Shown here piece after piece: positions 37,594 through 46,887 of a stretch of 64,000 nt of DNA. A program made the position numbers and the translations under genes. How positions within the stretch are numbered: the first letter of the stretch is position 1; each line of letters opens with the position of its first letter. The notes under the pieces are model-generated. The model was not told the origin of the DNA. It saw nothing but the letters and a program-made list of their open reading frames with translations, and did not search any database. Location: positions 248,001 through 312,000 of the forward strand of contig CALSMN010000004.1 of the NCBI GenBank assembly GCA_943787465.1, read 5' to 3'. The DNA is from an uncultured Bacteroidia bacterium (lineage in GTDB: Bacteria > Bacteroidota > Bacteroidia > NS11-12g > UBA9320).

Positions 37594-39028
37594 TCAATAT
37601 TTTAGATACTACTCGGTTTAAATTATCAGGTAGCTTATCCAATTTATGCAATTCTACGGTAAATAAAACCATATTTACTTGCCCTGAAGACGATTTCCTT
37701 TGGATAGCTATAGTTTTGGGGCCACTCCATCCTCCATTTGGAGTTAGTTGAGCTTCATATAATACTTCTGCTTCTTGTGAATGATAAAAAGGATCAATGG
37801 CTAACAGAAAATTAGTGGGTTGTAAATCAGGATACCCTAATATTGGACTTTTAGCTAAACTGTCATTTACAAAAAATGCTTGACCTTTTGTGCTGGTAAA
37901 GCTATCTATAGACATGACATCACCTATGATATCTAGACTGGCTCCCGTAGAAAAAGCTGTTGATATTAAAACTTTTTTATTTTGGTCAATTAATTTTTGA
38001 ATAATTGGAGCAGCAAAATCTAAGAGTTTACCATCAGCTCCCGTTAAGGGATTACTAAAATTACCCTCGTCAGTATGAAAAAATACTTTGTCATACTGAC
38101 TGGCTAGCAACTTAAAACTAGGATCCCAAAACTTAGGTTGATTTAATCCTTTATTACCAGCAAAATTTACGTAGTCTGCATGAATATAATTCTCGTTCAC
38201 AAGATTTTTATACAATTGTTGGATTTTTTCATTGTGACCTCCTACAACCAATAAATCTGAAGTTTGGGGACGAACATAAAGCACAGGAGTACTATCTATA
38301 TTACTTGTAGCATCCGCAATATCTTGTACTTTAAGTTGGAGGATGTTTTCTCCACCGTTATTGAAATCATCCAATGTTATTGATGATACGTTATTCAACC
38401 CATAGTATATTTTGGCTTTACCTGATCCTATTTGAGCTGGATTTTCGGATATCACAGTGATTAGTTTTTGATTCAAATCTATTGGAGTCCAATTGCCTGC
38501 ATTAGCTCTAATAAAGCACTTTTTTAGTGTTTCATCTCCATCTGGATCAGAAGCCATATATCTAAAAGTAATTACAAGATTAGTGGTATCTAATGGTAAA
38601 GAGGCCTGCTCAAAAGAGACTTTTGGTATACTATTTTTAAGTGGAATTTTAAGGTAAGCTGGAGATGGATCTACAAGTCCTTCATTATCCACGGAGCGAA
38701 CATAGAATTCGATATCTGTTGAATCTTGATTGGCATCAATCTGAAATAAAAAAGTGCTGTCTTGTACTTTTGTTTTGATCCAATCACTATTACCAATACG
38801 AATTTCATAATGTTCAACAAATCCGTCTAAATCAGTTCCATACCACGTTAAATATACCGTGCTGTTTAACCGATTTTCTCCAAAAAGATTTATTCGTTCA
38901 AGAGATATCTGAGTTTCTGGAGGTACATTAGGCAAAAGCTCCCCCTCCTTACAATGAGAAAAAAAAAGGGGCAAGGCTACAAATAAGATAACCTTGCTTA
39001 AATTTTGATATGCTTGTTTAAAAATCAA
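37574..39028 (-). CDS. Lipoprotein with Fn3-like repeats and a possible Rossmann/GATase-like domain
   Basis: A 484-residue lipoprotein (signal ending FSHC, Cys26). Two Fn3/Ig-like beta modules (about 38-230) contain TVYLTWYGTDLDGFVEHYEIRI and a YMASDPDGDE motif. The next 230 residues look alpha/beta: DLLVVGGHNEKIQQLYKNLV, then YDKVFFHTDEGN, then NKKVLISTAFSTG. That order resembles class I glutamine-amidotransferase-like or flavodoxin-like folds, but no catalytic triad is apparent. It is placed between the T9SS protein and the TonB receptor with overlaps on both sides (4 and 20 bp). No known function. Confidence 0.7.
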   Translation of the reverse strand: MIFKQAYQNLSKVILFVALPLFFSHCKEGELLPNVPPETQISLERINLFGENRLNSTVYLTWYGTDLDGFVEHYEIRIGNSDWIKTKVQDSTFLFQIDANQDSTDIEFYVRSVDNEGLVDPSPAYLKIPLKNSIPKVSFEQASLPLDTTNLVITFRYMASDPDGDETLKKCFIRANAGNWTPIDLNQKLITVISENPAQIGSGKAKIYYGLNNVSSITLDDFNNGGENILQLKVQDIADATSNIDSTPVLYVRPQTSDLLVVGGHNEKIQQLYKNLVNENYIHADYVNFAGNKGLNQPKFWDPSFKLLASQYDKVFFHTDEGNFSNPLTGADGKLLDFAAPIIQKLIDQNKKVLISTAFSTGASLDIIGDVMSIDSFTSTKGQAFFVNDSLAKSPILGYPDLQPTNFLLAIDPFYHSQEAEVLYEAQLTPNGGWSGPKTIAIQRKSSSGQVNMVLFTVELHKLDKLPDNLNRVVSKILNEVFNW

Positions 39029-41241
39029 ATTTTAACAAACTTAGTTGATCGTTTTATCCCAGCATGATCCATGTATTCAAATACATACATGCCAGGATCA
39101 AGTGATGATATATTGATAATGGCTTCCTTTACAATTGACTCATTCCTCATTGTTTTCCCTTCAATACTTTTAATAGATATGATTCCATTTGTAGCATTGT
39201 TTAATTTCACATGTAATATATTTTGAGCAGGGTTTGGATATAAGCTAAAGCCTATTTTTTGGATATCGTGAATGTTATTAGTCGCTGTGTCTTTTGCATA
39301 GTCTGTAGTTTCTAATGCCAAACTAAATCCGACAATATCATCATTATTTCTAGGTTTTAAAGCATACTGACCAAAGCCATAATAGAGAACTCCAATAATG
39401 GCATCCATATCCATGTCTTTGGTTGCTTCTATCGCTGGTACTTCCATAATTCCATCTATAGTTGCAAAGGTGTCATTAGAAACAACTGAAACCCAAAGAG
39501 ATGAGTTATTATTACCATTTTTTACTCCCGTTTGAACCTTGGTGCTGTTGTTAAAATTTGCACCCGTATCATTGGCTACCAACCATTCTCCAAATGGATT
39601 TAATCGAGGGTTTGATATTTTCACTTTACCATCAGCATTTACTAGTTTAACAAGCATGCCCTCATACTTTTCTAACCCTCTATTGATTCTTCCTGCACTA
39701 TCGCTTACCGGCAATTCAATAGGCATAATTTCAGTGGTATTCCCTGTTTTGGATACTGTATTTACAATCATTTGAGTAAACCCATAGCTCTCCTCAATCG
39801 TTCCAGTCACCTCCACTTCCTCAGTTCTCCATAATTCTAGTAAATCTGAACTTCCAGACAATCTCAATCCACCCCAAGCTGTTGCATCTTTATCTTGAAT
39901 GTATACATCCTCTAGATCATACGGTTTTGCACTTGCCGTTACATAACCCTTGACTGTTACGATTTGATCTCTATAAGGACTTGCATCTGAGGATGGGTCT
40001 AGAACATATTGTATATCTTGAATCGTTAGGCCAGCATCTCTTATCGTATAAAATGCAGTAGATCCGTCTGCTTTACTTGCAGAAAATGGCTCATAACTAA
40101 TATTGCCATCATTATCCGTAGCCTGAATATAGTATCTAACAATAGTTCCATCTGAAAATGCTGGAATCATTGCTTCGTATTCGTCAGTAGTCCCTGATTT
40201 AAGAGACAAAGCTACTGATGTAAAATCAGCATTCGATTTATTTAAATCACTAGTGTAAAATAACTTTTGGTTGGCCACTGTACCATTAAAATCGATAATC
40301 TTAGCTGATATTGTAGCAGAAGTTGAACTATTGGGAACTAAAGGATTTCTTTTCACTTCAGTTATACTCGGTGGAGTATCGCCTACTTTATAATGGCTTG
40401 TATCAAAAGGGTGCAACTCATATCCTCTACCTACACCTCCTGAACAACCATTTTCAGAGTGCATGATGATACCGCTAAGAGATTCATATTGGGTACCTAC
40501 AATGGGCGCAACAAATTCGCCAGCATTTTTAGGGCTTGATGGATTTACCAAAGTTCTAGCTGGTAATTTTTGGACTAAAAAGCGATCTGAAACATTAATT
40601 AGATTACCATTTTCATCTGATACATCGAAACTTACTCTATTCCCTTGAAATATATTTACTGCGACTACAGTTACATTAGAAAATTTCACGAAAGAGCCTT
40701 CCCATTCTTCACCAGTTACATAATTATTTGTTCGTGTATTATCATTAAGTTTTCCCAAATCTAAAGTCTCAGCAGATGGAGCGGTAACCGAGCCAATCAC
40801 CTTTACAGATGAATTATCCGTTGGGAATAATTGTGTTTCACCTTGATAATTAGAAACCGTACCGGTTACTTCAATAACCATTCCTCTTACTAAATTATTG
40901 AGTGTTGTAACAGGTTGTGATTGCCCCCCTCCATCGGTATATACGCCGTGGATTTGAAGCCCTCTGAAACTACCCATACCATTGGAGGCCGTATCCAAAA
41001 TATGAACACCAGGTCTATATCCTCCATTCACCGACCCAGAAGATAGCTCTGTTAAATTACCATCATGCATGACAATACCTACAGTGGTTACTTCTTTGCC
41101 ATCATATGAACTTAAATCATTGCAATTTGCTAAATCAGTTGCATTAACAAATTGTATGTCGCTGACAGAGACAAAATTTTGAGCTAGTGATATATGTCCA
41201 ATCAATAATCCAAATAATAAAATTGTAAGTTGTTTTTTCAT
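39025..41241 (-). CDS. Large secreted protein with two OB-like modules and T9SS type A domain
   Basis: A 738-residue protein with a signal peptide (ending ISLAQ, about residue 20). Two related segments start VSDIQFVNATDLANCNDLSSYDG (about 26) and IQDIQYVLDPSSDASPYRDQIVT (about 404). Each is followed by the G-x-V-x-EVTGT-x-YG-TQ pattern of DUF5689-like OB folds. Between them lies an Fn3-like domain (about 290-395, YYIQATDNDGNISYEP). The C terminus is a type A T9SS domain (LYPNPAQNILHVKL, GMYVFEY). Such OB-containing T9SS proteins are common in Bacteroidota, but their ligands are not known. It overlaps the lipoprotein gene by 4 bp. Confidence 0.8.
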   Translation of the reverse strand: MKKQLTILLFGLLIGHISLAQNFVSVSDIQFVNATDLANCNDLSSYDGKEVTTVGIVMHDGNLTELSSGSVNGGYRPGVHILDTASNGMGSFRGLQIHGVYTDGGGQSQPVTTLNNLVRGMVIEVTGTVSNYQGETQLFPTDNSSVKVIGSVTAPSAETLDLGKLNDNTRTNNYVTGEEWEGSFVKFSNVTVVAVNIFQGNRVSFDVSDENGNLINVSDRFLVQKLPARTLVNPSSPKNAGEFVAPIVGTQYESLSGIIMHSENGCSGGVGRGYELHPFDTSHYKVGDTPPSITEVKRNPLVPNSSTSATISAKIIDFNGTVANQKLFYTSDLNKSNADFTSVALSLKSGTTDEYEAMIPAFSDGTIVRYYIQATDNDGNISYEPFSASKADGSTAFYTIRDAGLTIQDIQYVLDPSSDASPYRDQIVTVKGYVTASAKPYDLEDVYIQDKDATAWGGLRLSGSSDLLELWRTEEVEVTGTIEESYGFTQMIVNTVSKTGNTTEIMPIELPVSDSAGRINRGLEKYEGMLVKLVNADGKVKISNPRLNPFGEWLVANDTGANFNNSTKVQTGVKNGNNNSSLWVSVVSNDTFATIDGIMEVPAIEATKDMDMDAIIGVLYYGFGQYALKPRNNDDIVGFSLALETTDYAKDTATNNIHDIQKIGFSLYPNPAQNILHVKLNNATNGIISIKSIEGKTMRNESIVKEAIINISSLDPGMYVFEYMDHAGIKRSTKFVKI

Positions 41242-41250
41242 TTCGTATGT

Positions 41251-43371
41251 TTATTTAATAATTGCAAATTTTCCTTTAAATAGTTCTCCTGTATACAAAT
41301 CTTTAACGGTAAAAAGATAGATACCTCTGGCAATAATTTGGGTGTTCTCTGTCAAGAGATCCCAGGCATGTTCTCCTCCGCTAAAGACATTATCATCGTC
41401 ATTTTCAGAGCCAAATGTTTGATTCCATCGAATATCATTGCCATTATAATTTTGATCATGTGTTATCTTATCTAAAAAATCACCGGCTAATGTGTAAATG
41501 TAAATTTCACAGTGTTTGGGTAAATTAGCAAAATATAATTTTCTGCTTTGCTCTTGAAAACTACTTTTACCCTCCCAACTTGCACCAGCATAATACGGGT
41601 TTGGATAGGCAAATGGTTCATTTTTAGTTAGATTTTCATTGACAGGCTTTCCTGCAAATGCTCTGAAATTATTTGAAATTGCACTACTTTCAAGGCTTTC
41701 AAGGTTATTTTCATCATTTCCTTGGTCAAATGCTGTTAAAGAAACAGCATATTGCCACCCATTCAAAACTTGATCTATCGTATATTTATAGTAATATGTT
41801 ACTCCGTCTATTATAACAGGCTTATCTAATAAAACAGAAGCAAAACCAGTCTCATGGCCATAGCCATTATCAGGCAAATCATATTCCGCAATTTTGACCA
41901 AATCTCGCTGTAGATTTGGAACATCCGTCACATCAAAACCTAATCTGGTCAAATAAATACGATACCCCTCGAAATCCATTTTTTGACTAATAGGATCTAT
42001 ACTATACTCCGCATTCTTGGTCCAATAAATCTCGATTTTATTCTCTGAGGTTACCATTTTTGTCTCAGGGATTTCGGGTGGAGACGGAAGAACAAAACGG
42101 GTTAATTTCCCATCACCATTATTATCTTCTCCAGCATCTAGTATCCCATTAAAATTTTTATCTTCTCCATTATATGCCGTTTGAGCCCATTTAGCATTGG
42201 CTAAAAATGTACTTTTTTGAATAGCATTATTTTCTGCATTTGGATTCCCATCTTCTTTCTTTTTTGCAAAAATATAGGCATAACTTACCTTGATATGATC
42301 ACCTGGGGCAACGTTTAAAAAAGGTCCAACGGCGACTAAGTCTGAACGATTTCCTAATCCATTCAATTGTTCTTGATAACTCTTGGATCCACAACTAGGA
42401 TTGGTCGTGTTATTTTCATCCCAACAGGGATGATCATTTAGCCCCTTTGTTAATTTTTGATATCGTGTATTATCATTGGTTGGTTGAAAATAAATAGGAT
42501 CCGAGGTACTATTAAACTGCCAAGCATTGTAATGAACATTAAATCGAGGGTTGGATCGAGGATGTTGAAACCCATTCTTATCTTGTGCTCCCAAAAATTT
42601 CTGTCCCACATAACTATTTGTAAATCCTTCATCACCTGAATGATCATAACAATAAGCCATTTGTAGTGAGTCTATAAATCCATTTCCCCCTTTATTATAG
42701 AAAGCAGCACCTCCACTTCCTGCAGGCGTAATATTAATATTTCTAACAACTGTATTAGCCCAAAGCCCAAAATAGGCACTATCCAAGATATAATCACCTA
42801 TATTCTCAATATCAAAATCGAGAATCACAAAAAAATCACTAAAACCGTAATTCCAATTCAATGAGCGAGATGTAACTTTTACTTTCAATGGATCAAGGTG
42901 ACCGCCTATCTGTATTTGAGTACCTGGCACTTGTACATTAACATCGGAATAACTACTTAAAAAATCTTGATGAGATAAAGCATCTGGACTATAGTAAGGA
43001 CTATTTCTAAGAGAGGACAATTCAACTAGAACATCCCCAATCTCAGGATAAAATTCAAAACCAGCAGCACCTGTACTATATCCTTGAGGTGCATCAACAG
43101 CAGCAGTACTTACGCCGACATTAGAACCATTAATCAATCCTCCAAACCAAATACCACTCTCAAATAGATGTTCCACGCCACTTCCAGCAGGATATTCTCC
43201 AGATGGGTTACCTGTACCGTTTTTGTATCCTCTAAACGCATTACCAAAAGTTCCAGAATTAGTAATATTCATCCTGATGTTTGATGCTGTTGTCGTTTTT
43301 TCATCAAAAGTTTGACCAAAAACCGGATTGGTTAGCAAAAAACAAATTATAATTATTAGAATGTGTTTCAT
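41251..43371 (-). CDS. Large secreted protein with FlgD-like/T9SS-like C terminus
   Basis: From ATG 43371 the protein has 706 residues and a clean signal peptide MKHILIIIICFLLTNPVFGQ. A start at 43389 would overlap the likely -7 box. The N-terminal part (SGVEHLFESGIWFGGLINGSNVGVS) and LDSAYFGLWANTVVRN are features I link to large uncharacterised secreted proteins of Bacteroidota and Ignavibacteria. A calcium-loop-like stretch, DKNFNGILDAGEDNNGDGKL, lies near 405. The C terminus (NPYYAGASWEG ... IIARGIYLFTVKDLYTGELFKGKFAIIK) resembles an FlgD-like Ig domain acting as a T9SS tail. It is first in the four-gene operon. Function unknown. Confidence 0.78.
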   Translation of the reverse strand: MKHILIIIICFLLTNPVFGQTFDEKTTTASNIRMNITNSGTFGNAFRGYKNGTGNPSGEYPAGSGVEHLFESGIWFGGLINGSNVGVSTAAVDAPQGYSTGAAGFEFYPEIGDVLVELSSLRNSPYYSPDALSHQDFLSSYSDVNVQVPGTQIQIGGHLDPLKVKVTSRSLNWNYGFSDFFVILDFDIENIGDYILDSAYFGLWANTVVRNINITPAGSGGAAFYNKGGNGFIDSLQMAYCYDHSGDEGFTNSYVGQKFLGAQDKNGFQHPRSNPRFNVHYNAWQFNSTSDPIYFQPTNDNTRYQKLTKGLNDHPCWDENNTTNPSCGSKSYQEQLNGLGNRSDLVAVGPFLNVAPGDHIKVSYAYIFAKKKEDGNPNAENNAIQKSTFLANAKWAQTAYNGEDKNFNGILDAGEDNNGDGKLTRFVLPSPPEIPETKMVTSENKIEIYWTKNAEYSIDPISQKMDFEGYRIYLTRLGFDVTDVPNLQRDLVKIAEYDLPDNGYGHETGFASVLLDKPVIIDGVTYYYKYTIDQVLNGWQYAVSLTAFDQGNDENNLESLESSAISNNFRAFAGKPVNENLTKNEPFAYPNPYYAGASWEGKSSFQEQSRKLYFANLPKHCEIYIYTLAGDFLDKITHDQNYNGNDIRWNQTFGSENDDDNVFSGGEHAWDLLTENTQIIARGIYLFTVKDLYTGELFKGKFAIIK

Positions 43372-43386
43372 TCCGCTTAAGAAAAA

Positions 43387-43394
43387 CAAATATA
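43387..43394 (-). promoter_or_regulatory. Putative -7 box for the four-gene surface operon
   Basis: On the minus strand this reads TATATTTG, an exact TAnnTTTG match, 15 bases before the preferred ATG at 43371. Confidence 0.42.
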
Positions 43395-43427
43395 AGATAC
43401 TAAGTCCCTTTTATATTGTCAAAGTCA

Positions 43428-44105
43428 CTAAAATTTTGACTTTGGTTTAGTTACATATACGGTCTTAATATAGTTGGGTTCATAGGATTCTAAATCAACA
43501 AATGTTTGGCTTTCCCAAAGATCATTAGCTTCAATTAGCATGTGTCGGGCATACAAACTAGATTGAACATGATTATAATCTGATTTATCTAATTTTAATT
43601 CTGCCATAAATTTAGCTGCACCTGAACCAACAACTGCTACATGTTTATTGGGTAATTTTATATCTGAATTGATGGTAACAAAAGTTTCATCTTGATGTAT
43701 ACGAAGTGCTTCATCATATTGGCCCATGTATGCATCCATTCTGCGTGCATCTATGAGAGAAATAATATGTTTTGCACTAGGATATTCTATTCGAGCCAAT
43801 TGGGCTAGAGCTTTGAGTGTAGAAACAGCAATTAGTGGTATACCCGCTCCAAAACACAACCCTTTGGCAAGACTACATCCTATACGAAGCCCCGTGTAAG
43901 AACCAGGACCTGCACTGATAGCAACAGCATCTAGTTGACTTGCCGTCAAACCATTAGATTTAAGTACATCCGCTACAAATGGAGCCAAATACAAGGAATG
44001 AGCATTAGGCTCAAGTATAGCCTTTTCTTGAATAATTTTACCTGACTGTGTTAAAGCTACCGAACAAATTTCACCAGATGATTCTAAGAGAAGTAAGGAA
44101 GACAT
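43428..44105 (-). CDS. tsaB: tRNA threonylcarbamoyladenosine synthesis protein TsaB
   Basis: TsaB is the inactive Kae1-like partner of TsaD/TsaE in making t6A at position 37 of ANN-decoding tRNAs. The 225-residue protein shows LLLESSGEICSVAL at the start, NAHSLYLAPFVADVL (about 34-48), and the family signature AISAGPGSYTGLRIGCSLAKGLCFG (about 63-87). Its start shares one base with the stop of the upstream hypothetical gene (44105), so lpd, that gene and tsaB probably form an operon. Confidence 0.93.
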   Translation of the reverse strand: MSSLLLLESSGEICSVALTQSGKIIQEKAILEPNAHSLYLAPFVADVLKSNGLTASQLDAVAISAGPGSYTGLRIGCSLAKGLCFGAGIPLIAVSTLKALAQLARIEYPSAKHIISLIDARRMDAYMGQYDEALRIHQDETFVTINSDIKLPNKHVAVVGSGAAKFMAELKLDKSDYNHVQSSLYARHMLIEANDLWESQTFVDLESYEPNYIKTVYVTKPKSKF

Positions 44106-44608
44106 TAGGATTTTATTTTAGTGGCTAGCCAGCTTTCACTTAATGGCACTTCCCATCGTGTTCTAAAATCATGTAGTGAATTAATGGAATTATCAAAAAA
44201 AATAGTACTGTCAGAAATTAATTTCTTCTGGTAAGCATCCATTAATTGATGCATTGGAATCATTATCCACTCTTCACCATTTTTAAAAAATAAATTTAAA
44301 CGGTTAAATAAATCAAGATGTAGCTCTTGTTCGATGGCTTGAAAGATTGCCGTTGATCGATCAATAGCACAACCACTTGCCGGCTCAACATCTTCATCTG
44401 CACCCAAAACTAGTAGTTGATCAAATAAAATTTCAAATTGCGCTTTCAACATGCTCCCATGAGCAGACCAGTCTCTGCAAAACACATCAAATTTTGCTCG
44501 AACATATAATTGTTCTTCTGGATTTAATTTCCGATTGGCTGTAAAAATCCATACCCTTCCATTTCCTGTTAGGTTAGAAAAAATGGGATGAATCACGGAA
44601 GAATGCAT
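44105..44608 (-). CDS. Conserved Bacteroidota hypothetical (often called 'ABC transporter ATPase')
   Basis: A 167-residue soluble protein without Walker motifs. Homologues with GRVWIFTANRKLNPEEQ, FCRDWSAHGSMLKAQFEILFDQLLVLGADEDV and ASGCAIDRSTAIFQAIE are widespread in Bacteroidota and are sometimes labelled ABC transporter ATPase, a label the sequence does not support. The conserved W-x-AHG and SGCSIDxS-like motifs (here SGCAIDRS) suggest a real small domain of unknown function. It is fused by one base to tsaB and lies 24 bp behind lpd. Confidence 0.82.
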   Translation of the reverse strand: MHSSVIHPIFSNLTGNGRVWIFTANRKLNPEEQLYVRAKFDVFCRDWSAHGSMLKAQFEILFDQLLVLGADEDVEPASGCAIDRSTAIFQAIEQELHLDLFNRLNLFFKNGEEWIMIPMHQLMDAYQKKLISDSTIFFDNSINSLHDFRTRWEVPLSESWLATKIKS

Positions 44609-44632
44609 AAAATAATCAGTTTTACCCCTTAA

Positions 44633-46018
44633 TTACAAATGAATCACTTCATCATAAGCTGCTGCACACGCTTCCATAATAGCTTCACTCATAGTTGGAT
44701 GAGGATGAACCGTTTTTATCATTTCATGACCGGTGGTTTCTAGTTTTCGGGCAGAAACTACACCAGCAATCATTTCCGTAACATTAGCACCAATCATGTG
44801 ACAGCCCAAAAATTCACCATACTTGGCATCAAAAATAACTTTCACAAATCCCTCTTTAGATCCACTGGCACTTGCTTTGCCACTTGCACTAAAAGGAAAT
44901 TTCCCAACTTTGATATCGTATCCTGCTTCTTTAGCTTTAGCCTCGGTATATCCTACCGATGCAATTTCTGGCCAGGTATATGTACAACCTGGGATGTTGC
45001 CATAATCTAACGTTGATGTATGCTGACCACTCAATTTTTCTACACAAATAATGCCCTCAGCACTTGCTACATGAGCTAAAGCTGGACCATGAACTATATC
45101 CCCAATTGCATATACTCCTGGCACATTCGTTTGATAATAATCATCAACCATAACTTTCCCTTTTTCCGTTTTAACACCGAGAGTTTCTAGACCTAAATTT
45201 TCTAAATTGGTTTGAATACCTACTGCTGATAATACAACATCACATGGGATGGTTTCCTCTCCTTTTGATGTTTTCACTTTTACCACACAACCAGCACCTG
45301 AAGTATCTACAGACTGCACAGAACTATTGGTCATGATGGTCATCCCTTTCTTTTTGTATAATTTCTCTAATTCTTTGGATACATCTAAATCCTCATTAGG
45401 GACAATGGTTGGCATAAACTCCACCACTGTCACTTCTGTACCCATAGCTGTGTAAAAATAAGCAAACTCCATCCCGATAGCACCACTGCCAATCACCACC
45501 ATTTTTTTAGGTTGTTTGTCTAAAACCATGGCTTCATGATATCCAACAACTTTTTTGCCATCTATAGGGATATTGGGTAATTGACGTTCTCTAGCCCCAG
45601 TTGCTAATATGATATGTTTTGCACTATGCGTTTCTTTTTTGCCATTATTATCTACACTCACTTGTCCTTTAGCAATCAAAGTACCAAACCCAGTGATCAC
45701 TTCAATTTTATTTTTTTTCATTAAAAATTGAATCCCCTTACTCATTCCTTCAGCAACGCCTCTACTTCGTTTAATTACTTTTGAAAAATCATGCTTTGCA
45801 TTTTCTACAGTAATTCCATAATCACTAGCATGGTTAATGTACTCAAAAACTTGAGCTGATTTTAAAAGTGCTTTGGTTGGGATGCAACCCCAATTCAAAC
45901 AAACTCCTCCCAGTTCAGCTTTTTCTACAACAGCCACCTTATGTCCAAGCTGAGAGGCTCTAATTGCAGCAACATAGCCACCAGGACCACTTCCGATTAC
46001 AATAACATCAAAATTCAT
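44633..46018 (-). CDS. lpdA: Dihydrolipoyl dehydrogenase (E3)
   Basis: E3 reoxidises dihydrolipoamide for the 2-oxoacid dehydrogenase and glycine cleavage complexes. The 461-residue protein has the FAD motif GSGPGGYVAAIRASQLG (about 8-24), the redox disulphide GGVCLNWGCIPTKAL (about 37-51), the NAD motif VIGSGAIGMEFAYFYTAMGTEVTVVE (about 176-200), GVYAIGDI (about 304), and the dimer-site HPHPTMSEAIMEA with the catalytic His near 440. The start is well supported by the glycine motif. A minus-strand -7-like box (TTTCTTTGC) lies about 24 bases upstream. Confidence 0.95.
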   Translation of the reverse strand: MNFDVIVIGSGPGGYVAAIRASQLGHKVAVVEKAELGGVCLNWGCIPTKALLKSAQVFEYINHASDYGITVENAKHDFSKVIKRSRGVAEGMSKGIQFLMKKNKIEVITGFGTLIAKGQVSVDNNGKKETHSAKHIILATGARERQLPNIPIDGKKVVGYHEAMVLDKQPKKMVVIGSGAIGMEFAYFYTAMGTEVTVVEFMPTIVPNEDLDVSKELEKLYKKKGMTIMTNSSVQSVDTSGAGCVVKVKTSKGEETIPCDVVLSAVGIQTNLENLGLETLGVKTEKGKVMVDDYYQTNVPGVYAIGDIVHGPALAHVASAEGIICVEKLSGQHTSTLDYGNIPGCTYTWPEIASVGYTEAKAKEAGYDIKVGKFPFSASGKASASGSKEGFVKVIFDAKYGEFLGCHMIGANVTEMIAGVVSARKLETTGHEMIKTVHPHPTMSEAIMEACAAAYDEVIHL

Positions 46019-46166
46019 TTTTCGCTTAATTTATTTGAGCTGCAAAGAAAAGCAATATTTTGATATGCTTATCTCATTCCCAAGGATAAAAGATAGCGTT
46101 TAATAGTAATTTCACTTTCATATTTTCAAAAAAGAAAGACATTTGTCTTAACATAATCTAAAAAAT

Positions 46167-46877
46167 ATGGGAAGAGCATTTGAATTCAGAAAAGCCCGAA
46201 AAATGAAACGCTGGGGTAAGATGGCTGTTACTTTTACTCGAATTGGCAAAGAAATCTCCATGGCTGTCAAGGAAGGCGGACCAGATCCTGAAAATAATTC
46301 TAGACTGAGGATGGCTATTAAAAATGCCAAGTCAGAGAATATGCCTAAAGATAGAGTCGATGCGGCAATCAAAAAAGCATCTGATAAAGACAGCAGCAAT
46401 TATGAAGAAATTTTGTATGAAGGTAAAGGCCCTTTTGGATTGAGTCTAATGATTGAAACAGCAACCGACAATATCAATAGAACTGTAGCCAATATTCGAG
46501 CTATCTTCAATCGAAATAATGGAGAATTGGGTACCAGTGGCTCTCAAGAATTTAACTTTGATCGGAAATGTATTTTCAAGATAAATTTAGAAGATAGAGA
46601 CCTTGAAGAACTTGAATTGGAACTGATCGATTTTGGTCTAGAAGAAATTGAATTTATCGAGGGAGAAACATTGATATATACCCCTTTCGTAGATTTTGGT
46701 AATATGCAAAAAGGCCTTGAAGAATTAGGTGTAGATATTATTGCTGTAGATATAGAACGCATTCCTCACCATACTATAGAATTAAATGATTCTCAAAAAG
46801 AAGAAGTAAATATTCTGATTGAAAAATTGGAAGAAGATGAGGACGTTCAAAATGTATTTCATAACGCAATTCTATAG
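46167..46877 (+). CDS. Second YebC/TACO1-family paralogue
   Basis: A 236-residue divergent copy. It begins M-G-R-A-F-E-F-R-K-A-R-K in place of the usual M-A-G-H-S-K-W, but keeps FTRIGKEISMAVKEGGPDPENN, LRMAIKNAKSENMPKDRVDAAIKKA (about 50-75) and the YEGKGPFG motif (about 90). Both copies end with a conserved acidic tail (EDED-QNVFHN). The MGRAFEFRKARK start is the typical Bacteroidota/plant-like YebC type, and the copy at 7050 is the classical type. It is followed after 10 bp by a glycosyltransferase gene. Confidence 0.92.
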   Translation: MGRAFEFRKARKMKRWGKMAVTFTRIGKEISMAVKEGGPDPENNSRLRMAIKNAKSENMPKDRVDAAIKKASDKDSSNYEEILYEGKGPFGLSLMIETATDNINRTVANIRAIFNRNNGELGTSGSQEFNFDRKCIFKINLEDRDLEELELELIDFGLEEIEFIEGETLIYTPFVDFGNMQKGLEELGVDIIAVDIERIPHHTIELNDSQKEEVNILIEKLEEDEDVQNVFHNAIL

Positions 46878-46887
46878 GTAATATCAC

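Noticed and set aside
44105-44608. ABC transporter ATPase, a label used for homologues
   Set aside because: No Walker A, Walker B or signature motif is present in its 167 residues.
46019-46166. Possible tRNA or small RNA in the gap between lpdA and the second yebC gene
   Set aside because: I looked for cloverleaf arms and a T-loop motif and saw none. The gap holds only A/T-rich sequence and the two start regions.
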